Below, one piece after another: positions 50,973 to 60,568 of a DNA stretch of 64,000 bases. Position 1 is the stretch's first letter. Every line of letters begins with the position of its first letter. The DNA is from Rhodobacteraceae bacterium KLH11 (GTDB lineage: Bacteria > Pseudomonadota > Alphaproteobacteria > Rhodobacterales > Rhodobacteraceae). Made by a program: the position numbers and the translations under genes. Below the pieces are notes generated by a model, which saw only the letters and a list, made by a program, of their open reading frames with translations, was not told where the DNA came from and searched no databases. The DNA is taken from the NCBI GenBank assembly GCA_000158135.1, contig DS999532.1, positions 110,263 to 174,262 of the forward strand, in the 5' to 3' direction.

Positions 50973-52037
50973 TCAGACCTCGCCAACCGGGAACGGAATT
51001 GTGCCCGGAACACGTGCCTTGTTGAACTCGCGCAGGCGGGCAAAGACATCTACGCCCAGTTGGCGGTAGGCGTCCAGCAGATCGACCATGACCCAGTTTT
51101 CACGGATCAGCCCGTCCTCCAACCGCCAGAAATCAAGACTGCGCATAGTGATCCGCTGGCCCGAGGGCGCAATTCCCATCCAGCCATCATGGGTGACGGT
51201 CTGGATCATGTTCGGCCAGCCAGTGACAGCTGCATAATCGCCATCGCCAAAGAAGTGATAGGTGATCTCATCCACGTATTGGCCACGGTCCGGCATGCCG
51301 TTCAGAAAGGGTATCTGGTGCCAGTTGCGGAAACCTGCGATGCCGCGCCCGGTGCCGATCCCGGCAGGGCCGTACCAGTTCATGCGCGGATGCCAGAACT
51401 TTTCCATCTCCATCACTTCGGGCCCACCCTGACTGGGGTGTTTCTTCAGATGGTTCAGCATCTCGACGATATGGGTGCACGAGGCCTGAGATTTCGCCTC
51501 ATCCCACGGCCCCGATACCATCCCGTCCAGCGTCGCCGGGCCGGGAATGCAGAACTCCAGCCCCAGTGACGGGGCCATCGGCCATGCCTTGGCCTGCATC
51601 ATCACTTCGGGAATATCCCAGAGCGTCTGAATCTCGACAACCTTGCCATTCTCAAAGCGGTAGAATTCGTGGAACCGCATATGGGTCAGGTGCCCCGTCG
51701 GCGGGATGTCGAGCCAGGGGGCGACGAAAGTGCCGACATAGTGGCCGCCACAGCCGACCCAATCATTACCATGTTCCGTTGGCCCGCCCATCACAATCCA
51801 ATCCCGGCGTTCCAGATCCGGCATCGATTTCAGCAGCGGCGCGTAGCACGTATCATAAAGTTCCTGCGGCCCGGTCAGGTCGCCGAACGGATGCGGCATA
51901 TGGATGACGGCATCGGGTGCAATCACCGCCTGCAGTGCGGAGCGAACACCGGTTTCATCAAAGTTATACATGGCCTCGCGCAAGGGCGCGATCAGGGCCT
52001 TGTGGGTAGAATGGATGTCCATTGCGATATCTCGCAT
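50973..52037 (-). CDS. Tandem SnoaL-like (NTF2-fold) protein B
   Basis: A 354-residue protein with two NTF2-like domains. The second, about residues 215-340, has WYGPAGIGTGRGIAGFRNWH, MGIAPSGQRITMRSLDFW and ENWVMVDLLDAYRQLGVDVF, a signature shared with proteins C and D of this cluster. The first domain has AVIHMPHPFGDLTGP. Start at 52037; an ATG five codons later is possible. It lies between the HisD-like dehydrogenase and SDR genes. Confidence 0.8.
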   Translation of the reverse strand: MRDIAMDIHSTHKALIAPLREAMYNFDETGVRSALQAVIAPDAVIHMPHPFGDLTGPQELYDTCYAPLLKSMPDLERRDWIVMGGPTEHGNDWVGCGGHYVGTFVAPWLDIPPTGHLTHMRFHEFYRFENGKVVEIQTLWDIPEVMMQAKAWPMAPSLGLEFCIPGPATLDGMVSGPWDEAKSQASCTHIVEMLNHLKKHPSQGGPEVMEMEKFWHPRMNWYGPAGIGTGRGIAGFRNWHQIPFLNGMPDRGQYVDEITYHFFGDGDYAAVTGWPNMIQTVTHDGWMGIAPSGQRITMRSLDFWRLEDGLIRENWVMVDLLDAYRQLGVDVFARLREFNKARVPGTIPFPVGEV

Positions 52038-52115
52038 TGTGTTATCTGCTTCTTTCTTAAAATCCGTAACGCCCGGGCGATCCCGGGCGCAAGTTATGTG
52101 GCAATTGCCTGACGA

Positions 52116-53456
52116 TCACGAGGTCGCCTCGGCGGTCTCACGATACGCCGCGCCTTCGCCGTAGGGCACGTTGATACCCCCATAGCGCCGGACACGGATG
52201 TTGCATTGTTCGGCATGGCCAACGAACCCTTCCAGCATGCACAGGCGCGAGCCGTATTCGCCAATCATCGCCGCGGCCTCATCCGTGAGGACTTTCTGAT
52301 AGCTGTGCGTTTTCAGGAACTTGCCGACCCAGAGCCCGCCTGTATAGCGCCCAGCCTTTTTAGTTGGCAGGGTGTGGTTGGTCCCGATCACCTTGTCGCC
52401 GTTGGCCACATTGGTGCGTGGTCCAAGGAACAGCGCGCCATAGCAGGTCATGTTTTCCAGGAACCAATCGTCGCGGTCGGTCATCACCTGAACATGCTCG
52501 GAGGCGATGTCATCGGCGACTTGCAGCATTTCGTCATAGGTATCGCAAACGATGACCTCGCCATATTCCTCCCAGCTGACCTTGGCAGTGCCAGCGGTGG
52601 GCAGGATGCCGAGGATACGGTCAATCTCGCTGAGGGTTTCTTCGGCCAGTTTACGCGAGTTGGTGACCAGAACGCAGGGGCTGTTATAGCCGTGCTCGGC
52701 CTGCCCAAGCAGATCGGTCGCGCAAAGCTCAGCATCGGCGGCGGTTTCATCGGCGATCACCATGGTCTCGGTCGGACCGGCGAAAAGGTCGATGCCCACC
52801 CGGCCGAACAACTGGCGTTTGGCTTCGGCCACAAAGGCGTTGCCGGGGCCGACCAGCATATGCACCGGGTCGATGGTCTCAGTGCCGATCGCCATGGCGC
52901 CGATCGCCTGAATGCCGCCCATCACATAGATTTCATGCGCGCCGCCCAGATGCATGGCCGCGATTACTGCCGCGTTCGGTTGGCCCTGAAACGGCGGTGT
53001 GCAGGCGATGATGCGGGGAACACCCGCGACCTTGGCCGTCGCAACCGACATATGCGCCGAAGCCACCATCGGGAATTTACCGCCCGGCACGTAGCAGCCC
53101 ACCGACTGTACCGGAATGTTCTTGTGACCCAAAATCACGCCGGGCATCGTTTCAACTTCGATATCCAGCATCGAGTCGCGCTGCGCCTGCGCAAAGTTCA
53201 TCACCTGCTTCTGGGCGAACTTGATATCGGCCAGCTCGCGTTCGGTCAGCGACGCGATCAGGTCGTCGATCTGCTGCTGGCTCAGGCGAAAACTCTCAGG
53301 CGCATAGTTGTCGAATTTTTCCGACAACGCGCGCACCGCGGCATCACCGCGGGTTTCAATATCTTTCAGCGTCGCCTCGACGACAGCGCGGGTTTTTGCA
53401 TCGTCTTCGGCCCGGTCGGCGTCAGATTTGCCGCGTTTGAGATATTCGATTGCCAT
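52116..53456 (-). CDS. Histidinol-dehydrogenase-family zinc dehydrogenase
   Basis: About 446 residues of HisD fold. Motifs are [63 protein letters not shown] (catalytic Glu-His, with Gln/His zinc ligands), [14 protein letters not shown] (Asp ligand) and [13 protein letters not shown] (His ligand). No other his gene is nearby, and the substrate-facing EHGYNSP differs from HisD's EHDPxAQ; relatives in catabolic operons include sulfopropanediol 3-dehydrogenase (HpsN). It probably oxidises an alcohol to the acid in two steps. Start at ATG 53456. Confidence 0.85.
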   Translation of the reverse strand: MAIEYLKRGKSDADRAEDDAKTRAVVEATLKDIETRGDAAVRALSEKFDNYAPESFRLSQQQIDDLIASLTERELADIKFAQKQVMNFAQAQRDSMLDIEVETMPGVILGHKNIPVQSVGCYVPGGKFPMVASAHMSVATAKVAGVPRIIACTPPFQGQPNAAVIAAMHLGGAHEIYVMGGIQAIGAMAIGTETIDPVHMLVGPGNAFVAEAKRQLFGRVGIDLFAGPTETMVIADETAADAELCATDLLGQAEHGYNSPCVLVTNSRKLAEETLSEIDRILGILPTAGTAKVSWEEYGEVIVCDTYDEMLQVADDIASEHVQVMTDRDDWFLENMTCYGALFLGPRTNVANGDKVIGTNHTLPTKKAGRYTGGLWVGKFLKTHSYQKVLTDEAAAMIGEYGSRLCMLEGFVGHAEQCNIRVRRYGGINVPYGEGAAYRETAEATS

Positions 53457-53467
53457 TGTCCTAATCC

Positions 53468-53998
53468 TCAATTGTCGGGCCGGGGCGGAGTTTTCTCTCC
53501 CCGGTCGAATGTTTCCCAGCCTTCGCCGTTGAACAGGTCCACACCCAGCTGTGCGGCGACATGGGCGAAATCGACATTCACCCAATTGTCGACGATCTTG
53601 CCGTCGACGACCTTCCAGAAATCCATGTATCGGATCTCGACCCGCTTTCCGGTGGGCGCGATGCCAAGGAATTCACCGGAATGGGTTGCCTCTTGCCGGC
53701 CAAAGGCCGCAGCCCATTCGCCCATGTAGAGGCGCGCTTCGTCGATACAGGTTTTGTCGGAGAACGCCGCCTGAAACGGGCGTTGCCAGTTTTCCTGAAA
53801 TTCCTTCAGCCCGGTCTTGGTGCCGCAGCCCTGGTTGCCCAGCCAGCGGAACCCTGCTGCGAAAAACTCACCAATATCGTCGATGCGGTGATCGTTCAAA
53901 CCATCGACCATGCCCTCGATCACGGCGCGGGTCTCGTCGGTTTTGCTCATGTCCGTGTCGCGTGTCAGCACGGCCTGTTCGGGGCGGGAGCCCTTCAT
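53468..53998 (-). CDS. SnoaL-like (NTF2-fold) protein C, single domain
   Basis: A 176-residue protein. It has [38 protein letters not shown] and [20 protein letters not shown], closely matching the second domains of proteins B and D. A good AGGAAGAGAAAC leads ATG 53998. It is the first gene after the transporter genes and the large hairpin at 54021-54077. Confidence 0.82.
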   Translation of the reverse strand: MKGSRPEQAVLTRDTDMSKTDETRAVIEGMVDGLNDHRIDDIGEFFAAGFRWLGNQGCGTKTGLKEFQENWQRPFQAAFSDKTCIDEARLYMGEWAAAFGRQEATHSGEFLGIAPTGKRVEIRYMDFWKVVDGKIVDNWVNVDFAHVAAQLGVDLFNGEGWETFDRGEKTPPRPDN

Positions 53999-54020
53999 GT
54001 TTCTCTTCCTTTTATGGTTA

Positions 54021-54077
54021 CCAAGGGATTTTCTGTGTGGACGGGGAGGGTTAATCGGCCGTCAGAAAATCCCTTGG
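54021..54077 (-). terminator. Large intercistronic hairpin after the transporter genes
   Basis: CCAAGGGATTTTCTG and CAGAAAATCCCTTGG form a perfect 15-base stem around a 27-base loop, between the last permease gene and SnoaL protein C. No T-run follows, so it is likely an RNA processing or stability element separating transporter and enzyme expression. Confidence 0.65.
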
Positions 54078-54133
54078 CATCCGGTTGAGCGCCGGATGGC
54101 GCGCAACGGCGTTATGTCTGGCCGAACAGCTCA

Positions 54134-55015
54134 TCAGCCCTTTACCGCTCCGGCGGTCAGACCGCTGACGATCTGGCGCTGGAAGAACAGGATCAGGATG
54201 AACAGCGGTGCAGTGGCCGAAACCACGGCCGCGACGGCGTACATGACCTTGCCTTCGACCTGGGTGGTGCCCATGAAGCTGTTGATGGCGGGAATGATGG
54301 TCTCGTTCTCTTCACTCAAGAGCATCACGGCGACGGTAAAGTCGTTATAGGCCAGCAGGAAACTGAACAGACCGGTGGTGATCACGCCGGGCCACATGAC
54401 CGGAACGATGACATGCCGGAAGGCCTGGAACCGGGTACAGCCATCAACCATGGCGCTTTCGTCCATGTCCTTTGGGATGTTCTTGAAGAACGAGTGCAGC
54501 ATCCACAGGGTAAAGGGCTGATTGATCGCCACAAGCACGATGATTGTGGTCGGCAGGATGCCCCAGACATTCCACTCGAAGAACCAAAGCAGGTAGCCAG
54601 AGACCAGTGTAATATGGGGCATGGCGCGGAACACCAGCGCTGCCATCAGGATCCAGAACGCATAGCGGAAACCGGACCGGGCCAGCGCGTAGCCACCCAA
54701 TGTTCCGAAAGTCAGTGAGATGACTACTGTGAAGAACACAACGATACCTGTGTTCTTGAAATTGAACCAGAAATCTTCCTCGATCCAAGCGCCATAATAG
54801 CCTGCACCTGTAAAAGCGCTGCCGGTTTGCCCGATGGTATTTGTACCGCGCAGCGCGTTCATCCAATCAGCCTTGGACAGGAAATCGGCCTGTACCTTGA
54901 AGCTGCCCCAGAAGGTCCAGAAGAACGGGAAGGCGGCAATGATCAGCCAGAGGGCCACGAAACCGTAAGAGAACAGCTTTAGCGGGGTCATGCGGGATTG
55001 TGCTTTGGTCGCCAT
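54134..55015 (-). CDS. Sugar/polyol-type ABC transporter permease (MalG/UgpE-like)
   Basis: A 293-residue protein with six membrane segments. The EAA loop is MDESAMVDGCTRFQAFRHVI followed by VPVMWPGVITTGLF, standard for CUT1-family permeases. GAGGACACGAC precedes the start. It pairs with the permease upstream and the ATPase and binding protein of the same operon to import the cluster's substrate. Confidence 0.92.
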   Translation of the reverse strand: MATKAQSRMTPLKLFSYGFVALWLIIAAFPFFWTFWGSFKVQADFLSKADWMNALRGTNTIGQTGSAFTGAGYYGAWIEEDFWFNFKNTGIVVFFTVVISLTFGTLGGYALARSGFRYAFWILMAALVFRAMPHITLVSGYLLWFFEWNVWGILPTTIIVLVAINQPFTLWMLHSFFKNIPKDMDESAMVDGCTRFQAFRHVIVPVMWPGVITTGLFSFLLAYNDFTVAVMLLSEENETIIPAINSFMGTTQVEGKVMYAVAAVVSATAPLFILILFFQRQIVSGLTAGAVKG

Positions 55016-55024
55016 GTCGTGTCC

Positions 55025-56056
55025 TCAGTGAGATTTGCGGGTGAAGTCGCGCCATGTGCGCACCAGCACTGGCATCATCAAGATGACCACAATGATGATA
55101 GTGATCAGCGAAGTCGCACCGGCCGAGGCATAAAGCGGATTGCCGCTTTCGCGCAGGTCGTTGAAAATGATCCAGCTGAGCGAGCGCGCATGGGCCTCGG
55201 CCTTGAAGCTGACGATGGGTTCAAAGACACGCAGGTTGTCCATGATCATCATCAGGGTCACAAACGAAACCAGCGGCATCAGGTGCGGAACGACAACGTG
55301 GATCATGCTCTGCCATTTGCTGGCACCATCGATCTGTGCAGCCTCCATCGTGTCTTCGGGCACCGTCTGAAGCCCAGCGTAGAAGGTAATGAAGCTGAAC
55401 GGCAGGGTGTGCCAGACACCATAAACCATCAACATGATCCACATCAGCGGCGTAGACGCTTTCAGGCTGAGGGCCGGATCATTGAAGAGTTTCTGAATTG
55501 TCGCCCCGATCACACCGTCCCCGTCGACCATCCAGAACAGGATCAATGAACCAACCAGCGGGGTCACAAGGAACGGCAAGAGGGAAATGAAGATCGCCAG
55601 CCCCTTCAACGCGCGGGGCAGGTTGTTGACACCCACCGCGATGGCCAGGCCCAGCACCAAGACCAGCGGCGTCACAGTGAAGGTGTAGGCTAGTGTGAAG
55701 GTCAGAGCATTGTAGAGCGGAAGGTTGTAAACCTTCGACCAAAATTCACCCAGACTTCCTGAATTTGACCAGGCCTCACCGATATCAGCAAGCGCCAAAT
55801 GCGAACGGTCAAAATAGGTGCCCAGACCATTGAACCGGCCCAGCGGCTGTTCTTCTCGCAGCTTCTCTGTCGCTTCCGTATCGACCGTCGTGGTCGGGCT
55901 ACATCCAAAGGGGCCGCAGCTTTCCGAGACGACCAGAACTTGCTCATGTTCGACAAAAAGCGACTGGATAAACACCGATACGATTGGCAGCGCGATGAAC
56001 AATATCATCGCGGACAACGTCGGCAGAACAAACCAGAAGAAGGTGCGGTGTTTCAT
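55025..56056 (-). CDS. Sugar/polyol-type ABC transporter permease (MalF/UgpA-like)
   Basis: A 343-residue permease. The EAA loop is EDTMEAAQIDGASKWQSMIH followed by VVVPHLMPLVSF. A periplasmic loop of roughly 70 residues after the first membrane helix includes two close cysteines (ESCGPFGCSP), unusual for the family. It ends 9 bases before the next permease starts. Confidence 0.92.
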   Translation of the reverse strand: MKHRTFFWFVLPTLSAMILFIALPIVSVFIQSLFVEHEQVLVVSESCGPFGCSPTTTVDTEATEKLREEQPLGRFNGLGTYFDRSHLALADIGEAWSNSGSLGEFWSKVYNLPLYNALTFTLAYTFTVTPLVLVLGLAIAVGVNNLPRALKGLAIFISLLPFLVTPLVGSLILFWMVDGDGVIGATIQKLFNDPALSLKASTPLMWIMLMVYGVWHTLPFSFITFYAGLQTVPEDTMEAAQIDGASKWQSMIHVVVPHLMPLVSFVTLMMIMDNLRVFEPIVSFKAEAHARSLSWIIFNDLRESGNPLYASAGATSLITIIIVVILMMPVLVRTWRDFTRKSH

Positions 56057-56086
56057 AGCATGCGTCCCGATCTGAATTCGAGAAAG

Positions 56087-56111
56087 TGAGGGGGCCGTGA
56101 CAGCCCCCTCA
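56087..56111 (-). terminator. Intercistronic hairpin after the binding-protein gene
   Basis: TGAGGGGGC and GCCCCCTCA form a perfect 9-base stem with loop CGTGACA, 12 bases past the stop of the binding-protein gene, followed in the transcript by CTTTCTC. It fits a hairpin that raises binding-protein mRNA over that of the permeases. Confidence 0.65.
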
Positions 56112-56123
56112 AGTCAGAGAGAT

Positions 56124-57377
56124 TTACTGGAGGAAACCAGCCTCTTTGGCCGACGTCCTGTAGGATGCCTCAACATCGGAAAGCGCTTGTTCCGCAGACT
56201 CGTCACCCTTGAGGAAATCGGACAATTCCTTGCCAAGCGCGGCATGCAGGATGCCGATCTGAGGGATCATCGGATACGGTTTTGCACCGCCCTGCGCCGT
56301 TGCCGCAACACCAGCAGCGGCAGGTCCCGGCTGATAGCCATTCAGCAGCCAGACCGCATCATCGTTGTTTGCCGCGACCATCTCTGGTGTCAGGGCGCTG
56401 ACCAAAGCCGCAAAGGTGGCTTCAGCCTCTTCATCCGACACGTTGGAGGCAATCGAAATGCCGTCCCACCACAGAGTTGAAGCCGGGATCGAACCGCCGC
56501 CAACGGTAGGCGCGGCGGACAGAATTGTGTTCGACGTCACTTCTTCCGAAGACCCCTCATCATCCAGAATTGGCGCGCCGCGCGAACCCCACATGACACC
56601 CAAGGCTGCCTGACCGGCTTCCCACAGGCCTTGCGTCTCGTTCGAAGCGTGCGTCAGGTGATCCGGATGGGCGTATTCAGCCAGTGCCTTCATGGTTTCA
56701 AGCGTGGCCAAACCTTTTTCGTTGTTGATCGCTGGTTCAGCGGTACCCGGCTCGAAGAACTCGCCGCCATGACCAAGGTAGATCATGTTGAACACCTCAG
56801 CGAGGTTCCAGCCACCGTCGCCGGCGCTCAGGTTCATCACGATCGGATGTTCCATGATACCGGCGGCGCGGATCATCTCGGCAGCTTCAAGAACTTCTTC
56901 ATAAGTGGCAGGAATACCCTCGAAACCAGCCTGTTCCAGAATGTCCTTGCGCGAAAACAGGTGCTGCGAATTGGCCATGAAGGCCACGGCCATAACGTTG
57001 CCATCGATGGTGATCAGAAGGTTCGGCGAGATGTTTTCGCCATATTTCTCAACCAGATCATTCAGCGGTCGCACCAGACCGTCGTTCATCAGCTGGGTCA
57101 ACGTCGCGTTGGCCAGGATCACGGATGTATATTCCGACGGATTCGGTGTCAGAGCGGCATTCATGATCGAACGCGCTTCGGTGGTGTGGTTGGTGTTGAA
57201 TTCAGCCGCGGCCCCACCGCAATTGGTTTCAGCAGCACCCGCAACGGCGTGGATTGCCGGGAAGTCGCTGGCGAGGATCCGAATGGATTGACCTTCCGGC
57301 CCACAATCGGCAGCGTGAGCTGCCGAACCCATCAGGCCGACAAAGGCGGTTGCAGTAGCGATTTTTCTGAGGAACAT
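56124..57377 (-). CDS. Periplasmic substrate-binding protein (extracellular family 1-like)
   Basis: A 417-residue protein with a signal peptide (TATAFVGLMGSAAHA). It has the two-lobed pattern of CUT1 binding proteins, with YTSVILANATLTQLMNDGLV, MANSQHLFSRKDILEQAG and a cross-over near ASTLWWDGISIASN. The ligand is unknown; the enzyme set suggests a carboxylated or cyclic polyol-like compound. Confidence 0.88.
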   Translation of the reverse strand: MFLRKIATATAFVGLMGSAAHAADCGPEGQSIRILASDFPAIHAVAGAAETNCGGAAAEFNTNHTTEARSIMNAALTPNPSEYTSVILANATLTQLMNDGLVRPLNDLVEKYGENISPNLLITIDGNVMAVAFMANSQHLFSRKDILEQAGFEGIPATYEEVLEAAEMIRAAGIMEHPIVMNLSAGDGGWNLAEVFNMIYLGHGGEFFEPGTAEPAINNEKGLATLETMKALAEYAHPDHLTHASNETQGLWEAGQAALGVMWGSRGAPILDDEGSSEEVTSNTILSAAPTVGGGSIPASTLWWDGISIASNVSDEEAEATFAALVSALTPEMVAANNDDAVWLLNGYQPGPAAAGVAATAQGGAKPYPMIPQIGILHAALGKELSDFLKGDESAEQALSDVEASYRTSAKEAGFLQ

Positions 57378-57441
57378 TTCTGTCTCCCTGTTTTACTTGA
57401 GAATTCGAGCGCGTGGCCCCTGCGCGCATGACGTTTTATCG

Positions 57442-57457
57442 CCGGGGTTTGCCCCGG
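57442..57457 (-). terminator. Short hairpin between ATPase and binding-protein genes
   Basis: CCGGGG and CCCCGG with a 4-base loop in the 99-base gap between the two genes. Probably an RNA stability element; weak evidence. Confidence 0.4.
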
Positions 57458-57476
57458 TCGTTGAGCAGGGCCGTGT

Positions 57477-58523
57477 TCAGATCCGGGCACCAGTCTTGCC
57501 ATCAAACAGATGGCAGATTTCGGCTGGAACCGAGATTGAAACCATGTCGTCAATCTCTGCCCGGAAATTCTTGTCAGCCTTCACCGAGACCAGAGCACCA
57601 CCAACGCGAACCGAAATCATAGTGGCATCGCCCAGCAATTCCTGCGTGTAAATGGGGGCGTTGATCTGCCCCTGCCCTTCGGCGGCAAGGCTGGCATCTT
57701 CGGCCCGATAGCCCAATGTCATCGGCCCGTCCGGAGCATTCAGCCCCGAGATTTCGACGTTTTTGGCCGTGAAGGTGCCACCCCGGACCTCACCCTCCAT
57801 CAGGTTCATCGCCGGGTTGCCGATAAAACTGGCCACAAAGGTGTTGGCCGGGGTGTCGTAGATGTCGGTCGGGCTGCCAACTTGCTGCACGACGCCCTGT
57901 TTCATGACAACCACGCGATCGGCAAGCGTCATCGCTTCGATCTGGTCATGGGTGACGTAGATCGTGGTCACCGCAAGTTCGTGGCTGAGGTTTTTGATCT
58001 GAGCCCGGGTGGACACGCGCAGCTTGGCGTCAAGGTTCGACAGCGGTTCATCCATCAGGAACACATTCGGCTCGCGCACGATGGCGCGGGCCAGCGCCAC
58101 GCGCTGACGCTGACCGCCCGACAATTCTGCTGGCTTGCGATGCAGGAAATCGTCCAGTTCGACCATGGCCGATGCGCGGCGCACCTTATCGTCATGCGTG
58201 GACGGGTCGATGCCCCGGACCTTCAGCGGGAACCGGATGTTCTCGTAAACGTTCATGTTCGGATACAAGGCATAAGACTGGAACACCATCGCCACATCGC
58301 GGTCCTTGGGCTCCATGTCGTTAACGCGCACCCCATCGACCAGGATGTCACCTTCGCTGGCATCTTCCAAACCTGCGATCATGCGCATGGTTGTCGTTTT
58401 GCCGCAGCCTGACGGACCAAGAAGAACCAGAAACTCTTTGTCGGAAATCGTCAGGTCGAAATTGTCGACCCCGACAAACGAACCCCAACGCTTTCCAACG
58501 TTGCGCAGTTGAATCTCGGCCAT
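57477..58523 (-). CDS. ABC transporter ATPase (MalK/UgpC-like)
   Basis: About 348 residues. Walker A LGPSGCGKTTT, signature ELSGGQRQR, Walker B NVFLMDEPLSNLD and switch VTHDQIEAM are intact; the last 110 residues are a TOBE/MalK-type regulatory domain. Start at ATG 58523 with GGGAGGGACTCA before it; the longer frame from 58652 would run through the two operators. It opens the 14-gene catabolic operon. Confidence 0.93.
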   Translation of the reverse strand: MAEIQLRNVGKRWGSFVGVDNFDLTISDKEFLVLLGPSGCGKTTTMRMIAGLEDASEGDILVDGVRVNDMEPKDRDVAMVFQSYALYPNMNVYENIRFPLKVRGIDPSTHDDKVRRASAMVELDDFLHRKPAELSGGQRQRVALARAIVREPNVFLMDEPLSNLDAKLRVSTRAQIKNLSHELAVTTIYVTHDQIEAMTLADRVVVMKQGVVQQVGSPTDIYDTPANTFVASFIGNPAMNLMEGEVRGGTFTAKNVEISGLNAPDGPMTLGYRAEDASLAAEGQGQINAPIYTQELLGDATMISVRVGGALVSVKADKNFRAEIDDMVSISVPAEICHLFDGKTGARI

Positions 58524-58547
58524 TGAGTCCCTCCCTGATGGGTCGTC

Positions 58548-58563
58548 ATGCATACGTTTGCAA
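58548..58563. promoter_or_regulatory. Imperfect palindrome, candidate LacI-family operator 2
   Basis: ATGCATACGTTTGCAA reads TTGCAAACGTATGCAT on the other strand, sharing TTGCA..CG..TGCAA-type form with the perfect palindrome 55 bases away. It lies 25 bases before the ATPase start. Binding by the cluster's LacI protein is inferred. Confidence 0.6.
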
Positions 58564-58602
58564 AAAGCATAGACAACTAAAGAAACATCTGGCAAGCTTT
58601 TT

Positions 58603-58618
58603 TTGCATGCGCATGCAA
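58603..58618. promoter_or_regulatory. Perfect palindrome, candidate LacI-family operator 1
   Basis: TTGCATGCGCATGCAA is a perfect 16-base palindrome with a central CG, the usual form of LacI-family operators. It lies midway between the divergent ATPase and SnoaL protein D genes, right after a T7 run. It and the site at 58548-58563 could loop to shut both promoters. Confidence 0.75.
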
Positions 58619-58682
58619 TGGCGGTATGTCCACGCCGAAAACTGGCCCACATGATCTTCTAAACTACTGAAAGAAATAAATA

Positions 58683-59684
58683 ATGCCTTATGAAGCCGAG
58701 AAATCGGTTGTTCTTGATTACTACGAGGCGCTCGACAACGCTGAAGAATCGGATGTCGCGGGCCTGCTGTCTGAGTTCTGCTCGGAAGACTATCTGTGGC
58801 GCGGATTCCATCCGTTTGATGAACTGCACGACACAGAAGATGTGGCGCAGAAATTCTGGGGCCCTCTGAAGCACAGCCTACAACACATGCAACGTCGGAT
58901 GGACGTGTTCATGGCCGGTCAAAACGAGATGGACGGGTTCACCTCGGTCTGGGTTGTTTCGATGGGGCACCTGATGGGCCTGTTCGACAATGCCTGGCTG
59001 GGCATCGCCCCAACAGGCAAGATGGCGTTCCTGCGCTATTGCGAATTCAACAAGGTCGAGAACGGCAAAATCACCGAGACGGCGATGTATTTCGACATCC
59101 CGCATCTCATGATGCAGGCCGGGTTGCAGCCCTTCCCGCCGCAGACTGCGGCCCATCTGGTTCAGCCCGGACCGATGACGCATGACGGGTTATTGTTCAG
59201 CCCGCAGCCCGCCGAAGAAGGCGAAAAAACCCTCGGTGCGATTAACGCCATGATTTCCGATCTCGGCCAATGGAACAGCGGCCTGCGCCTTGAGGACGAA
59301 TTGCGCCGGACATGGCGCGAAGACATGATCTGGTGGGGACCTGCCGGGATCGGCGCGACCTACACGATCGAGCGCTATGCAAAGCAGCACGCAGGTCCGT
59401 TCCGTGCTTCCTTCACCGACCGCTCAGAGACCAAACACATTTGCCGTATGGCCGAGGGTCACTATGGCGGCTTCTTCGGCTGGCCGAATTTCACGGCACG
59501 GCCCACCGGCGGGTTCATGGGCATGCCCGCCACCGACAAGGCAGGTGAGTTTCGTGTAATCGACATCTATCGGCGCGAGGGCGACAAGCTGGCCGAGAAT
59601 TGGATATTCATCGACCTGCTGCATTTCTGGAACCAACAGGGGGTCGATATTCTGGGCCGCATGGCGAAAGTGCCGCGAACATGA
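58683..59684 (+). CDS. Tandem SnoaL-like (NTF2-fold) protein D
   Basis: A 333-residue protein with two NTF2-like domains. Domain 1 has WRGFHPFDELHDTEDVAQKF and [19 protein letters not shown]; domain 2 has WWGPAGIGATYTIERYAKQH and ENWIFIDLLHFWNQQGVDIL, aligned with protein B. It is the first gene on the plus-strand side of the divergent promoter and is coupled by ATGA to a broken amidohydrolase gene, so it belongs to the same regulon. Confidence 0.82.
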   Translation: MPYEAEKSVVLDYYEALDNAEESDVAGLLSEFCSEDYLWRGFHPFDELHDTEDVAQKFWGPLKHSLQHMQRRMDVFMAGQNEMDGFTSVWVVSMGHLMGLFDNAWLGIAPTGKMAFLRYCEFNKVENGKITETAMYFDIPHLMMQAGLQPFPPQTAAHLVQPGPMTHDGLLFSPQPAEEGEKTLGAINAMISDLGQWNSGLRLEDELRRTWREDMIWWGPAGIGATYTIERYAKQHAGPFRASFTDRSETKHICRMAEGHYGGFFGWPNFTARPTGGFMGMPATDKAGEFRVIDIYRREGDKLAENWIFIDLLHFWNQQGVDILGRMAKVPRT

Positions 59685-60568
59685 CCGGCTGGATCGATGC
59701 ACATCACCACCTTTGGGATCTGGAAGCGGTGCACTATCCATGGCTGATGGCGCGCGGGGTGGAAAGGTTCTTTGGCGACCCGACTCCGATTCAACGGAAT
59801 TACCTGCTGCGCGAGTTCCGGTCCGAAGCCGCGCCCTGTGGCATCCGCGCTTCAGTCCATATTCAGGTGGGGGCCGAAAACGGTCTGAACGAAGCCAGGT
59901 GGGTTCAATCTGTTGCCGATGCCAATCCAGACTGGCCGATGGCGCAGTTGTGTTCTGTGATCTGACCTCGGCCGACCTGTCCGCCCAGCTTGACACGTTT
60001 CAGCCCTTCAACTGTGCGCGGTGTGCGCCAAATCGTTGGCCGCGCACCCGGAGAGGACGCGCAGACAGGCACCAACACCCTACTGGACGACCCGCGATTT
60101 CTGAACGGACTGCAGGAGGCCGGACGGCGCGGTTTCAGCTTTGATCTGCAGCTCATTCCCGAACTGATCGAGAAAACTGCCCGAATTCTCGCGCAAGCCC
60201 CGGACACACGGATCGCCCTGTGCCATGCCGGATCACCACATGACCGCAGCCCGGCGGGCCTGAAAGACTGGGCTCAAGAACTGCACGCACTGTCCGTTCT
60301 GCCGAATGTCTCATGCAAGCTTTCTGGTCTGGGCATGTTCGATCACAACTGGACGCCAGACGGTATTCGCCCAATCGTCGAGGTCTGCCTTGAACATTTC
60401 GGACCCGAGCGGGTCATGTTTGGCTCAAACTTCCCGGTCGACAAACTCTACGGTGATTACGCTTCTCTGTTACAAGCTTACCGTGATCTGGTGCCCGCCG
60501 AGGCGCATTCGGCGGTGTTCAGTGAAACCGCAGCGCGTTTCTATGATCTTAAGGTGCCCCGGGATTGA
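59681..60568 (+). pseudogene. Amidohydrolase family 2 (lactonase-like), two compensating frameshifts
   Basis: Starts ATG 59681 and reads MTGWIDAHHHLWDLEAVHYP, the H-x-H metal motif of fuconolactonase-like amidohydrolases, up to about 59945. The expected sequence AVVFCDLTSADLSAQLDTFQ then continues one frame back until about 60010, after which TVRGVRQIVGRAPGEDAQTG returns to the first frame and runs to the end, including HAGSPHDRSP and GSNFPVDKLY. As printed, the first frame stops at 59965. One base lost and one gained would explain it. Either the gene is broken or there are two sequence errors. Confidence 0.8.

Noticed and set aside
52116-53456. A histidine biosynthesis gene (hisD)
   Set aside because: No other his genes nearby and the active-site segment and context are those of catabolic HisD-fold dehydrogenases.
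52206-53729. A 507-codon plus-strand open frame over the HisD-like gene
   Set aside because: High-GC antisense shadow; the minus-strand frame has all zinc and catalytic residues.
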